Notes: a model not told the origin generated them from the sequence alone. Positions 32,974 to 44,916 are shown, counted from the first letter of the stretch. The stretch is DNA of 64,000 bases from Microbispora sp. ZYX-F-249 (GCF_039649665.1 NZ_JBDJAW010000015.1:62001-126000); one strand, 5' to 3'. A program made the numbers and translations.

Positions 32974-34904
32974 TGAACGACGACCAGGCGCCCGCGCCGC
33001 GCGGACAGCGGACCCCGGGACTGCTGCGCATCCTGGCCGAGGACCTGCGGACGATCGTCGAGCGGGATCCGTCCGTCCTCGACCGGAAGGAGGCGTTGCT
33101 GCACCCGGTGCTTCCGGCGCTGTGGCTGCACCGCGTCGCCCACCGGCTGCACCGGCGCGGCCGGCGGCTGACGGCCCGGTTGCTGATGCTCCTCGCGCGC
33201 GCCGTCACCGGGGTGGAGATCCACCCGGGCGCGGTGCTCGGGCGCCGGGTCTTCCTCGACCACGGCGCGGCCGTGGTGATCGGGGAGACCGCGGTCGTGG
33301 GCGACGACGTGACCATCTACCACCAGGTGACCCTGGGAGCGGTCGGCTGGTGGCGCGACAACCTGCGTCCGGACGGGGAACGGCGGCACCCGGTGATCGG
33401 GGCCCGCGTGGTGCTGGGCGCCGGCGCGACCGTTCTCGGCCCGGTGCGCGTGGGCGACGACGCCGTCATCGGAGCGCGGGCGCTGGTCGTCGGCGACGTG
33501 CCCGCCGGCGCGCGCGCCCTCGCCCCCCTGGGTGCCGTTTCCGAGCCTCGCGACAGGGCCGTTCAGGCCCGCCCGGCCCCACCACCTGACGAAAGGAATG
33601 GATCGATGAATCCGGACAGCACGGTCCTGATCGTCGGCGCCACCGATGAGACCGTACGCACGGCCAAGGAACTCGGCCTGAGCGTGCTGCTGCTCCAGCA
33701 CCCCACCAAGGTCAACGCCGAGCAGGAGAGGCTCGCCGACGTCCTGCGCGTCCTGGACTACACCGACTGGGCGGCCGTCGAGCCCGTCGCCAGGCAACTG
33801 CGGGAGGAGCCCGGCTTCCGCGTCGCGGTCTCCATCACCGAGCCGGGACTGGAGAACGCGGGACGGATCAACGACCTGTTCGGCCTGGGCGGCACCGGTT
33901 ACGAGGTCACGCGCCTGTTCCGCGACAAACTGGCCATGCGCCGCCACCTGGCCGGCCTCGACCCGTCCGCGGTGGCCGCCGCGCCCCTCCTGCGGCGCGG
34001 CGACCTCGACGCCTTCGCGGCCGCCCACGGCTACCCGTTCATCGTCAAGCCGACCGACGCGACCGCGAGCATCGGCGTCTTCCGGGTCGCCGGGCCCGAG
34101 GACGCCGAGCGGGTCTGGGCGACCGTGGAGGGACTGCGCGGCACGCGGACCGACCGGGTCTCGACGATGTACCTCCTGCAGGACTTCTTCATGGAGGAGT
34201 ACGTGGAGGGGCCGGAGTTCAGCGTCGAGGCGTTCAGCTTCGCCGGCCGCCACGTGGTCGTGGCGATCACCGAGAAGTTCGGCCACCACGACAGCTTCGC
34301 CGAGCTCGGCCACGCCGTGCCCGCCCGGCTCGCGGAGCCGGAGCAGGAGCGGATCCGCGCCGCCGTCGCCCGCTTCCTCGACCGGATCGGGCTCAGGGAC
34401 GGCGTCACGCACACGGAGGTGCGGCTCGGCGCCCGCGACGCGGTCATCATCGAGAGCCACAACCGCGTCGCCGGCGACATGATCCCCCAGCTCGTCCGCG
34501 CCGCGTACGGCATCGACATGATCGAGTACGCGCTCGGGTGGCCGTTCGGACTGGTTCCCGAGTTGCCCGACCGGCCCGAGGCGCACGCGGGGGCCTGCGT
34601 CCGGTCGCTGGTGAGCGAGCCGGGACGGGTCGAGTCGGTGGAGGGCGTCGCCGAGGCCGCCGCGCTGGAGGGCGTGCTGAACGTGCACGTCACCGCCAAG
34701 CCCGGCGACACCGTGCACGCCATGCGCGACAACTGGGACAGGCTCGGCCTGGTGGCCGTGACCGGCCCCGACACGACCGAGGCGATCCGCCGCGGCGAGC
34801 GGATCGCGGGGGACGCCATCCGGATCCGGGTGGCCGGCGAGGACGGACGGACCTGGCTCGCGCGCGTGGCCGAGGTCCGATCGCTGACGGAGGCGCCGGC
34901 ATGA
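32973..34904 (+). CDS. Serine O-acetyltransferase (CysE-like) fused in frame to an ATP-grasp ligase
   Basis: A single 643-codon open frame with two enzymes. Residues 1-205 are a left-handed beta-helix serine acetyltransferase (LLRILAEDLRTIVERDPS; VTGVEIHPGAVLGRRVFLDH; GAAVVIGETAVVGDDVTIYH; VTLGAVGWWRDN). Residues 212-643 are an ATP-grasp carboxylate-amine ligase (VLIVGATDETVRTAKELGLS; FIVKPTDATASIGVFRV; MEEYVEGPEFSVEAFSF; TEVRLGARDAVIIESHNRVA). An internal ATG at 33606 has AAAGGA upstream and is where a stand-alone ligase would start (432 residues), so separate translation is possible, but no stop codon divides them. The acetyltransferase would make O-acetylserine for the cysteine-synthase homologue at 38126; the ligase would form an amide or peptide bond with an amino acid. 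Confidence 0.8.
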   Translation: MNDDQAPAPRGQRTPGLLRILAEDLRTIVERDPSVLDRKEALLHPVLPALWLHRVAHRLHRRGRRLTARLLMLLARAVTGVEIHPGAVLGRRVFLDHGAAVVIGETAVVGDDVTIYHQVTLGAVGWWRDNLRPDGERRHPVIGARVVLGAGATVLGPVRVGDDAVIGARALVVGDVPAGARALAPLGAVSEPRDRAVQARPAPPPDERNGSMNPDSTVLIVGATDETVRTAKELGLSVLLLQHPTKVNAEQERLADVLRVLDYTDWAAVEPVARQLREEPGFRVAVSITEPGLENAGRINDLFGLGGTGYEVTRLFRDKLAMRRHLAGLDPSAVAAAPLLRRGDLDAFAAAHGYPFIVKPTDATASIGVFRVAGPEDAERVWATVEGLRGTRTDRVSTMYLLQDFFMEEYVEGPEFSVEAFSFAGRHVVVAITEKFGHHDSFAELGHAVPARLAEPEQERIRAAVARFLDRIGLRDGVTHTEVRLGARDAVIIESHNRVAGDMIPQLVRAAYGIDMIEYALGWPFGLVPELPDRPEAHAGACVRSLVSEPGRVESVEGVAEAAALEGVLNVHVTAKPGDTVHAMRDNWDRLGLVAVTGPDTTEAIRRGERIAGDAIRIRVAGEDGRTWLARVAEVRSLTEAPA

Positions 34905-36163
34905 GCGTCGTGATCCTGCACCGCAACCCGCTGGAGCCGTTCCCGTACGACCGCTGGCTGCGCGACTACGAGGGCCCGGTGGTGATCCTCGCCGCCCGCG
35001 ACAGGTTCGAGCCGTTCGGCGAGCCGATTCCCGAGGGCGACCTCGGCTACACGCACCTGGAGCTCTTCGACCACGACGACGAGGTGCCCGGGCGGATCGC
35101 CCGGCTCGCCGCCGAGTACGGCGCCACGCACCTGATCGGGGAGCACGAGGCCGACGTGCTGCGCGTGGCGACCCTGCGCGAGGAGCTCGGCCTGCCCGGT
35201 CCCCTGGCCGGCGACGTGCTGCCGTTCCGGGACAAGGCCCTGATGAAGGAGCACGCCGCGCGGGCCGGCGTGGAGGTCGCCCCGCACACCGTGCCGGAGA
35301 CCGCGGCGGACGTGCTGGCCTTCGCCGACGTCCACGGGTTCCCCCTGGTGTTCAAGAACAGGTCCGGGTTCAACTCCATCGGCCTGCGCATCCTGCGCGA
35401 CCGGGAGGCGCTGACGGCCTTCCTCACCGAGGCGTACGGCTCGCGGCGGGACGACCTGCTGCTGGAGGCGTACGTGCCCGGCCGCATGTGCCACGTCGAC
35501 GGGCTGGTGGTGAACGGCGAGGTCGTGCTGGCCTGGCCCTCCCAGTACCAGTACGAGCTCGCCTCGTTCGGCACCGACCCCGGCTCCCGGGTCGACCTGG
35601 CGCTCGACCCCGGCGACCCGCTCACCGGCCGCCTGCTGGAGCTGACCGGGCGGACGCTGGCGGCGCTGCGCCGGCCCGGCGGCCGGCTGCGCGACCACGC
35701 CTTCCACGCGGAGATCTTCCACACGCCCGACGATCGGCTGGTGCTGTGCGAGATCGCCTGCCGGTCCGGCGGCGGGAAGATCCGCGAGGTCTTCCACACC
35801 CTGTTCGGGGTCAACCTCGCCGAATGCTCCATCCGGGCCCAGCTCGGCCTGCCTCTGCCGGACGTGGAGCGGGCCGTACGCCCCGGGCGACGGCCGGAGC
35901 CGGCGCGGATGGCCGGCCAGGTGCTGATGATGAAGCGGCCGGGACTGATCCAGGCCCTGCCGGACGCGCCGCGGGAACCCTGGGTGGAGCACTTCTGGCT
36001 CTACGCGCGGCCGGGCCAGGTGGTCCCGCCCGCCTCGGGCTCCGCCGACTTCCTGACCGTGGCCATCGCATCCGCCCCCACCCGCGCGGAGTGCGAGCGC
36101 AGGCTCCGGTCGCTCGGCGCCCGGCTGGAGGAGCAGGTGCGGATCGAGGCGGTGCCGTCGTGA
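34901..36163 (+). CDS. ATP-grasp carboxylate-amine ligase (second of the cluster)
   Basis: A 420-residue ATP-grasp protein. The pre-ATP-grasp part (residues 1-105) contains GPVVILAARDRFEPFGEPIP and HLIGEHEADVLRVATLREEL. The ATP-binding part has PLVFKNRSGFNSIGLRIL (phosphate loop) and LLLEAYVPGRMCHVDGLVVN, and metal and substrate ligands lie in HAEIFHTPDDRLVLCEIACR and SGGGKIREVF. It starts 4 bases inside the previous gene (ATGA) with GGAGG upstream and ends overlapping the transporter start (GTGA). It differs clearly from the first ligase, so the two are likely to act on different bonds. Substrates cannot be read from sequence. Confidence 0.83.
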   Translation: MSVVILHRNPLEPFPYDRWLRDYEGPVVILAARDRFEPFGEPIPEGDLGYTHLELFDHDDEVPGRIARLAAEYGATHLIGEHEADVLRVATLREELGLPGPLAGDVLPFRDKALMKEHAARAGVEVAPHTVPETAADVLAFADVHGFPLVFKNRSGFNSIGLRILRDREALTAFLTEAYGSRRDDLLLEAYVPGRMCHVDGLVVNGEVVLAWPSQYQYELASFGTDPGSRVDLALDPGDPLTGRLLELTGRTLAALRRPGGRLRDHAFHAEIFHTPDDRLVLCEIACRSGGGKIREVFHTLFGVNLAECSIRAQLGLPLPDVERAVRPGRRPEPARMAGQVLMMKRPGLIQALPDAPREPWVEHFWLYARPGQVVPPASGSADFLTVAIASAPTRAECERRLRSLGARLEEQVRIEAVPS

Positions 36164-37452
36164 CCCGCCCGTCGACGCGGGCGCGGTACATGGCCGGAAT
36201 GGTGATCGACGCCACCGGCAGCGGCATGTACCTGCCCCTTTCCCTGCTGTTCTTCCACCACGTCACCGGGCTGCCGATCGAACGGGTCGGCGTGATCATG
36301 ACCGTGGCGGCGCTGTTCAGCCTGGTGGGCAACCCCGTCGCGGGCATGCTGGTCGACCGGTTCGGCGCGCGCGCCGTCGTCGTCGGCGGCTACCTGGTGC
36401 GTGCCGCCGGGTTCGCGACCTACCCGCTGGTGGACTCGCCGCTGACGATGTTCCTGGCGGTGGCGCTGGTGGCCTTCGGCGACGGCTCCTACCCGCCGTC
36501 GATCCAGTCGTTCGTCGCCGCGATCGCGCGGGGCGCGGACCGGGACAGGCTCCTCGCCGCGCAGCGCAGCCTGCGCAACGCCGGCCTCGGCGCGGGCGGC
36601 CTCATCGCGGGCGCCGCCCTCGGCCTCGGCAGCGACGCCGCCTACCGGGTGATCGTCCTGGTCAGCGCGGCCGCGTTCGTCGGCGCCGCGCTGATCCTCC
36701 GCACGATCCCGGTTCCCGGCGGACAGGCGCGTACGGCGGGGCGGGCGGCGCCGGCCCGGCGGGGCGGGGGATACCGGCTCGTCCTGCGCGACCGGACCTT
36801 CCTCGCGCTGACCCTGCAGAACGTGCCGACCGCCTTCGGCTACATGGTGCTGTCGGTGGCGCTGCCCGTCTACGTCACCCAGGAACTGGGCGTCCCCGCC
36901 TCGCTGGTCGGCGTGCTGTACGCGGTCAACACCGTGGGCATCGCGCTGCTGCAGATACCGGTGACGCGGCGGCTGATCCGGTATCGGCGCACCCGCACCG
37001 TCGCGGCGGGCGCCGCCACCTTCGCGGCGTCGTTCGCGGTGTTCGCCCTGCTGGCCGGGGTCACCGTCCAGTCGGTCGCCCTCGCCGGGGTCTTCGCCGC
37101 GACGGCGCTGTTCACCCTGGGGGAGATGCTGCACGGCGCGCCGCTGTCCGCGCTCGTGTCGAGCGCGGCCCCCGAGGAGACCCACGGCAGATACATGGCG
37201 ACCTACCAGTTCTCCTGGGCCATCCCGACCACACTGGCCCCGGCCGTGCTGACCGCGCTGCTGAGCCTGTCGCCGGCCTCCATGTGGCTGCTGCTCGCGG
37301 CGGGCGTCGCCTGCTCCGCCCTCACCATGCTCCGCCTGGAGTCCCGGCTGCCCGCCCAGGCCGTCCACCCGCGGATACCCGAGGACCCCGAACAGACGCA
37401 ACCGGATGACCGTCGCGCCGCGACGGCGACACAGAAGGCTGGTGTGGACTGA
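36160..37452 (+). CDS. MFS transporter, probable product exporter
   Basis: A 430-residue major facilitator superfamily protein with about 12 hydrophobic segments. It begins at GTG 36160 overlapping the ligase stop. Typical parts are IDATGSGMYLPLSLLFFHHV in helix 1, the GNPVAGMLVDRFGARAVVVG loop between helices 2 and 3, and helix 7 onward starting at TFLALTLQNVPTAFGYMVLS. Its place inside the tightly packed operon suggests export of the cluster product, and possibly self-protection. Import cannot be excluded. Confidence 0.85.
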   Translation: MTRPSTRARYMAGMVIDATGSGMYLPLSLLFFHHVTGLPIERVGVIMTVAALFSLVGNPVAGMLVDRFGARAVVVGGYLVRAAGFATYPLVDSPLTMFLAVALVAFGDGSYPPSIQSFVAAIARGADRDRLLAAQRSLRNAGLGAGGLIAGAALGLGSDAAYRVIVLVSAAAFVGAALILRTIPVPGGQARTAGRAAPARRGGGYRLVLRDRTFLALTLQNVPTAFGYMVLSVALPVYVTQELGVPASLVGVLYAVNTVGIALLQIPVTRRLIRYRRTRTVAAGAATFAASFAVFALLAGVTVQSVALAGVFAATALFTLGEMLHGAPLSALVSSAAPEETHGRYMATYQFSWAIPTTLAPAVLTALLSLSPASMWLLLAAGVACSALTMLRLESRLPAQAVHPRIPEDPEQTQPDDRRAATATQKAGVD

Positions 37453-38129
37453 TGGGAAGATCGAGTTGGCACGTGCTGCGGGGAGAGGACCCCGCGTACG
37501 CGCTGCCGGAGGCCGCGGGGCAGTGCGGCTGGGTCAGCCAGTTGCGGCCGCTGATCGCCGAGATGACCGAGCCGGGCGACGTCGTGCTCGACCCGTTCGC
37601 CGGCTGGGGCACCACGCTGGTGGCGTGCGCGGTCGAGTCCCGCAAGGGCATCGGCCTGGAGGTCTCGCCCGAGCGCGCGGAGCAGGCCCGCCGGCGTCTG
37701 GAGGCGTATCCCGGCCAGACGATGCTGTGCGCCGACGCCCGCAAGCCACCGCTGCCCGAGGAGTCGGTGGACTTCGTCCTGGGAGACCTGCCCTACTTTG
37801 GCACCAACCTGGACACCGACTCCACGGTGGACGGTCAGCTCTACGCGCTGCGCGACTACGAGGACTACCTGAGCGCGCTCGACGACGTGTTCGCCGCGGT
37901 GACGAGGATCATGCGGCCGGGCGCGCGTGCGGTGCTCGCCGTGCAGAACCGCCGGCTGGGCGGCAGGTTCGTGCCGCTGGCCTGGGACGTCGCCCGGGTG
38001 CTCGGCAGGCACCTGACCCTCGGGGACGAGCGGATCCACTGCTACGACCGGCCGGTGAGCGACGACGACCCGATGGTGACCAACCGCTCGCACGAATACC
38101 TGCTGGTGGCCGCGAAGGAGCAGGCATGA
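37452..38129 (+). CDS. SAM-dependent methyltransferase of the DNA N4/N6-methylase-like family
   Basis: A 225-residue class I methyltransferase. Motif I is VLDPFAGWGTTLVACAVESR, followed by KGIGLEVSPERAEQARRRLE. The catalytic-type motif is GDLPYFG, a DPPY variant with Leu in place of the first Pro. It ends with PMVTNRSHEYLLVAAKE. The DPF.G and .PPY-type order is that of amino-group methylases acting on DNA (N6-A or N4-C), but the protein is small and lacks an obvious target-recognition domain. Inside this operon it may methylate an amino group of the product, or modify a cellular target for resistance. Its ATG overlaps the transporter stop by one base and its stop overlaps the next ATG. Confidence 0.75.
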   Translation: MGRSSWHVLRGEDPAYALPEAAGQCGWVSQLRPLIAEMTEPGDVVLDPFAGWGTTLVACAVESRKGIGLEVSPERAEQARRRLEAYPGQTMLCADARKPPLPEESVDFVLGDLPYFGTNLDTDSTVDGQLYALRDYEDYLSALDDVFAAVTRIMRPGARAVLAVQNRRLGGRFVPLAWDVARVLGRHLTLGDERIHCYDRPVSDDDPMVTNRSHEYLLVAAKEQA

Positions 38130-39061
38130 TCCCCCTCGTCCGCAGTGACATAGCGACCAGGATCGACGACCTCATCGGCAACACCCCCCTGCTCCGGCTC
38201 GCCCTCGACGGCCTGCCCGCGGGCGCCACCGTGCTCGCCAAACTCGAGGCGGCCAACCCGCTGTCGAGCATCAAGGACCGGGTGGCGCTGCGCATGATCG
38301 AGGAGGCCGAGGCGTCCGGCGCGCTGACCCCCGGCGCGACCGTGATCGAGTCCACCTCGGGCAACACCGGCATCGCCCTGGCTGCGCTCGCGGTCAGCAG
38401 GGGTTACCCGTGCATCGTGGTGATGCCCGACAACGCCTCGAAGGAGCGCGCGCTGACCCTGCGCATGCTGGGCGCCCGGGTCGAGTTCACCGACCACGTC
38501 CTCGGCTTCCAGGGCTGCGTCGACCGGGCGCTGGAACTGCACGCCGCCGTCCCGGGATCCTGGTACGCCCGCCAGCACGAGAACCACGCCAACGTCATGG
38601 CCCACTACACGACCACGGGACCGGAGATCTGGGCCGCCACCGGCGGCGAGGTCGACGTGCTGGTCTGCGGGGTCGGGACCGGCGGCACGCTCACCGGAAC
38701 GGCCCGCTACCTGCGCGAGCGCAACCCCCGACTGCGCGTGGTCGCGGCCGAGCCGGAGGGCTCACCCCTGCTGTCCGGAGGTCCCCCCGGGCCGCACCGC
38801 ATCCCCGGCCTCAACGGCGGCTTCATCAGCCCCGTCACCGACGTCACCCTCATCGACGACGTGATCACCGTGCCGGACGCCGAGGCGGCCCGCATGACCC
38901 GCCTCATCGCGGCCACCACCGGGCTGCTGGTCGGGGTCTCCTCGGGCGCGGCGGCGTACGGCTGCGCGGAACTCGCGCGCCGCCGGGACCTGTCGGGGCA
39001 GACCATCGTGACGATCTTCCCCGACACCGGTGAGCGCTACCTCAGCTGGTGGCCGGCCTGA
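38126..39061 (+). CDS. Cysteine-synthase-family PLP enzyme (beta-replacement)
   Basis: A 311-residue fold-type II PLP enzyme. The PLP lysine is in NPLSSIKDRVALRMIEEA, the phosphate/substrate loop in ESTSGNTGIALAALAV, and the glycine-rich loop in GVGTGGTLTGTARYL. LSS replaces the usual GGS before the lysine, and RQHENHANVMAHYTTTGPEI replaces the usual QFEN(P/A)AN block, so it has diverged from housekeeping CysK. With the O-acetyltransferase of the same operon it could load a nucleophile onto O-acetylserine to give cysteine or a beta-substituted alanine. It is the last gene of the unit, overlapping the previous one by 4 bases. Confidence 0.85.
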   Translation: MIPLVRSDIATRIDDLIGNTPLLRLALDGLPAGATVLAKLEAANPLSSIKDRVALRMIEEAEASGALTPGATVIESTSGNTGIALAALAVSRGYPCIVVMPDNASKERALTLRMLGARVEFTDHVLGFQGCVDRALELHAAVPGSWYARQHENHANVMAHYTTTGPEIWAATGGEVDVLVCGVGTGGTLTGTARYLRERNPRLRVVAAEPEGSPLLSGGPPGPHRIPGLNGGFISPVTDVTLIDDVITVPDAEAARMTRLIAATTGLLVGVSSGAAAYGCAELARRRDLSGQTIVTIFPDTGERYLSWWPA

Positions 39062-39092
39062 CCGCCGCTCCGGCCGCCACGGCGCCCGGAGG

Positions 39093-39947
39093 TCAGCGGT
39101 CGGTGCCGCGGTCGCGGCGGCGCAGGTAGCGCTCGAACTCCGCGGCGATGGCGTCGCCGCTGGCCTCGGGCAGCTCGGCGGCGTCCTTGCGCTCCTCCAG
39201 CTCCCGCACGTATTCGGCGACCTCGCTGTCCTGGGCCGCCAGCTCGTCCACGCCGTGCTCCCAGGCCCGGGCCTCCTCGGCCAGGTCGCCGTACGGCATC
39301 GGGATGTCGAGCATGTCCTCGATGCGGCGCAGCAAGGCCAGGGTGGCCTTCGGGTTGGGCGGCTGGGCGACGTAGTGCGGGACCGACGCCCACAGGGACA
39401 CCGTACGCAGCCCCGCGGTGCCCAGGGTGTGCTGCAGCACGCCCACGATGCCCGTCGGGCCCTCGTACTTGGTCATCTCCAGGTTGAGCGCGCGGGCCAT
39501 GCCGGGGTCGCTCACCGAGCCGGTGATCGGCACGGGCCGGGTGTGCGGCGAGTCGTTGAGCAGCGCGCCGAGCAGGATGGCCAGCTCGATGCCGAGATCG
39601 TGGCAGAGCCCGACGATCTCGGCGCAGAACGACCGCCACCGCATGTTCGGCTCGATGCCGCGCAGCAGCACCACGTCGCGCTTGGCGCCCTGCGGGCGGG
39701 CCAGCAGCAGCCGGGTCGTCGGCCAGACGATCGAGCGGGTCAGGCCGTCGCCGAGCTCGACCACCGGCCGGGTCACCTGGAAGTCGTAGTAGTCCTCCGG
39801 GTCCAGCTCGACCAGCGGGGTGGCCTTCCACTCGGACTCGAGGTGTGCGAGCACGCCGCTGGACGCCTCGCCGGCGTCGTTCCATCCCTCGAACGCGGCG
39901 ATCAGCACCGGGTCGACGAGCTCGGGGAGCCCTTCGAACTCGATCAC
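39093..39947 (-). CDS. PAC2 family protein (proteasome-assembly-chaperone fold)
   Basis: A 284-residue protein of the actinobacterial PAC2 family. The conserved N-terminus is IEFEGLPELVDPVLIAAFEG (start GTG 39947, with GAGGAGG 6 bases upstream; a GTG at 39962 is less likely). Further family blocks are LLRGIEPNMRWRSFCAEIVG, ALLNDSPHTRPVPITGSVSD and GPTGIVGVLQHTLGTAGLRT. The acidic C-terminal third may form a coiled coil. Function is not settled in actinobacteria; I recall that Streptomyces ParJ (SCO1662), a regulator of ParA, is an actinobacterial signature protein encoded next to mshC and may be the equivalent, but this is not checked. It is divergent from metH. Confidence 0.85.
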   Translation of the reverse strand: MIEFEGLPELVDPVLIAAFEGWNDAGEASSGVLAHLESEWKATPLVELDPEDYYDFQVTRPVVELGDGLTRSIVWPTTRLLLARPQGAKRDVVLLRGIEPNMRWRSFCAEIVGLCHDLGIELAILLGALLNDSPHTRPVPITGSVSDPGMARALNLEMTKYEGPTGIVGVLQHTLGTAGLRTVSLWASVPHYVAQPPNPKATLALLRRIEDMLDIPMPYGDLAEEARAWEHGVDELAAQDSEVAEYVRELEERKDAAELPEASGDAIAAEFERYLRRRDRGTDR

Positions 39948-40152
39948 GCGCCGCCTCCTCACTGGCCTTGTGCAGTATGGCTCAGTCCAAGACTATTCGG
40001 TGAGGGGCCCCGTACGTCACCTCCGCCGGGCACCGGCCCGTCGCGCTGCCCCGACCTGCGGCGCCGCTCCGGCGGCCGGGAATCGGCCGCCCCTTACCCG
40101 GCCGGTATTCCCGTTTCGCGCGCACGATCCGTGTTCCGTCCGGCGGGGCCGA

Positions 40153-40158
40153 TAGGCT
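40153..40158 (+). promoter_or_regulatory. TAGGCT -10 box for a leaderless metH transcript
   Basis: TAGGCT ends 6 bases before the metH ATG at 40165, in the context CCGATAGGCT that also occurs before uppP. No ribosome site and no B12-riboswitch-like leader can be present, because there is no room for a leader. Confidence 0.6.
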
Positions 40159-40164
40159 TGGTCC

Positions 40165-43629
<3,465 letters not shown>

Positions 43630-43709
43630 CCGGCCGCATCGGCGTCCACGGGCGCCCCTTACCATGTTGGTCCCCCCTGATCGGGGGTCTCACCGGGGGA
43701 AGGGGCCAC

Positions 43710-44351
43710 GTGGACGCCGTGCTGTTCGACATGGACGGATTGCTCGTCGACACCGAAGGGGTGTGGTTCGAGGTCGAGACCGAGGTGGTCACCCGCCTCG
43801 GCGGAGCCTGGGGCCCGGAGCACCAGGAGCAGCTCGTGGGCGGCTCCTGGGACCGCACGGTCGCGTACATGCTGGAGCTGACGCAGGCCGACGTCGACCC
43901 CGCGGTGGTGGGGGAGTGGCTGATCGACGGGATGGAGAGCCGCCTGTCGAGAGGCGTCGAACCCATGCCGGGAGCGCTCGACCTGCTGCGCGGGCTCGGC
44001 GACCACGGGGTGCGCACCGCGCTGGTCACCTCGTCGCTGCGGATCATCGCCGACGCCGTGCTGAAGGCCGTGGGCCGGGAGCACTTCGAGATCGTCGTCA
44101 CGGCCGACGACGTCACGAACACCAAGCCGCACCCGGAGCCGTACCTGACCGCGGCCGGCCTGCTCTCGGTGGACCCAGAGCGGTGCGTCGCGCTGGAGGA
44201 CTCGCCGAACGGCGTCGCCTCGGCGACCGCGGCGGGCTGCCGGGTGGTCGCCGTGCCGGGCGTCCTGCCGATCGCCCAGGCGCCCGGGCGGGTCGTCATG
44301 CCCTCGCTGGTCGACGTGGACGTCGAGTTCCTGCGGGCGCTCGTCCGGTAG
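43710..44351 (+). CDS. HAD-family hydrolase (beta-phosphoglucomutase/phosphatase-like)
   Basis: A 213-residue haloacid-dehalogenase-superfamily protein. Motif I is VLFDMDGLLVDTEGVW with the nucleophile Asp, motif II is ALVTSSLR, motif III Lys is in TNTKPHPEPYL, and motif IV is CVALEDSPNGVASATAAG. The cap (residues 15-85) is the helical type of subclass IA enzymes such as beta-phosphoglucomutase and small sugar phosphatases. The start is GTG 43710, preceded by GGGGAAGGGG. Substrate unknown. It follows metH by 80 bases and is often found there in related actinomycetes. Confidence 0.88.
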   Translation: MDAVLFDMDGLLVDTEGVWFEVETEVVTRLGGAWGPEHQEQLVGGSWDRTVAYMLELTQADVDPAVVGEWLIDGMESRLSRGVEPMPGALDLLRGLGDHGVRTALVTSSLRIIADAVLKAVGREHFEIVVTADDVTNTKPHPEPYLTAAGLLSVDPERCVALEDSPNGVASATAAGCRVVAVPGVLPIAQAPGRVVMPSLVDVDVEFLRALVR

Positions 44352-44421
44352 CGCGGGCCCCCGCATGATCGCGCCGCGGGTGCCAGGATGGGGGTACACC
44401 GTGGACTAAGGGGGCCCCGTC

Positions 44422-44916
44422 ATGACATTCAACGACATCGCCTGGCTGCCGCTGTGCGCCGGCCTCACCGCGGTGGGAATCGGGCTCAGTTACCTGGCCT
44501 TCCGGCGCCGGGGGGTGACCGCCGGCCTGCGGGCCACCGCCTGGTCCCTGCTGCCGTTGGCCGCCTATCTCACCGGCGCGCTGCAGACGCTCTGGAACAT
44601 CGGCGCGGCGGCGGTGGGTTTCGTGACCGGCCTGGTCCTGTCGCCCTCCGTCTGGGCCGGAGTGATCCTGGCCGGGCTGTCGGCGCTGCTGTTCGTCGTC
44701 TCCGGCACGCTGCGCGGTCGTGCCCTGTCCCGGTCGCGTACGGCACGGCCGGAGCCGGGCGGCGCCACCGCGGCGCCCGGGCGGGCCGCCACGCCTGACA
44801 CGGTCACCCCTAAAGCGGCACAAACCGGGAAGACGGCACCGCGTCAGGTCGAACAGACCGCTGCGGATGATTTCTCGGACATCGAGGACATCCTGAAGCG
44901 CCGCGGGATCAGCTGA
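44422..44916 (+). CDS. Conserved small membrane protein of unknown function
   Basis: A 164-residue protein with three hydrophobic segments: residues 5-26 (IAWLPLCAGLTAVGIGLSYL), 40-58 and 73-95 (WAGVILAGLSALLFVVSG). The rest is a charged cytoplasmic tail rich in Arg, Thr and Pro, ending in an acidic helix DDFSDIEDILKRRGIS. Similar proteins are conserved as hypotheticals in Streptomyces and relatives and are sometimes mislabelled cellulose synthase; no catalytic motif supports that. The ATG at 44422 follows AGGGGGCCCCGTC. Function is not known. Confidence 0.7.
   Translation: MTFNDIAWLPLCAGLTAVGIGLSYLAFRRRGVTAGLRATAWSLLPLAAYLTGALQTLWNIGAAAVGFVTGLVLSPSVWAGVILAGLSALLFVVSGTLRGRALSRSRTARPEPGGATAAPGRAATPDTVTPKAAQTGKTAPRQVEQTAADDFSDIEDILKRRGIS

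Noticed and set aside
39062..39110. Terminator between the cysteine-synthase homologue and PAC2
   Set aside because: CTCCGG and CCGGAG arms exist, but the stem is short, interrupted and overlaps the PAC2 3' end, so it is much weaker than the other hairpins in the window.
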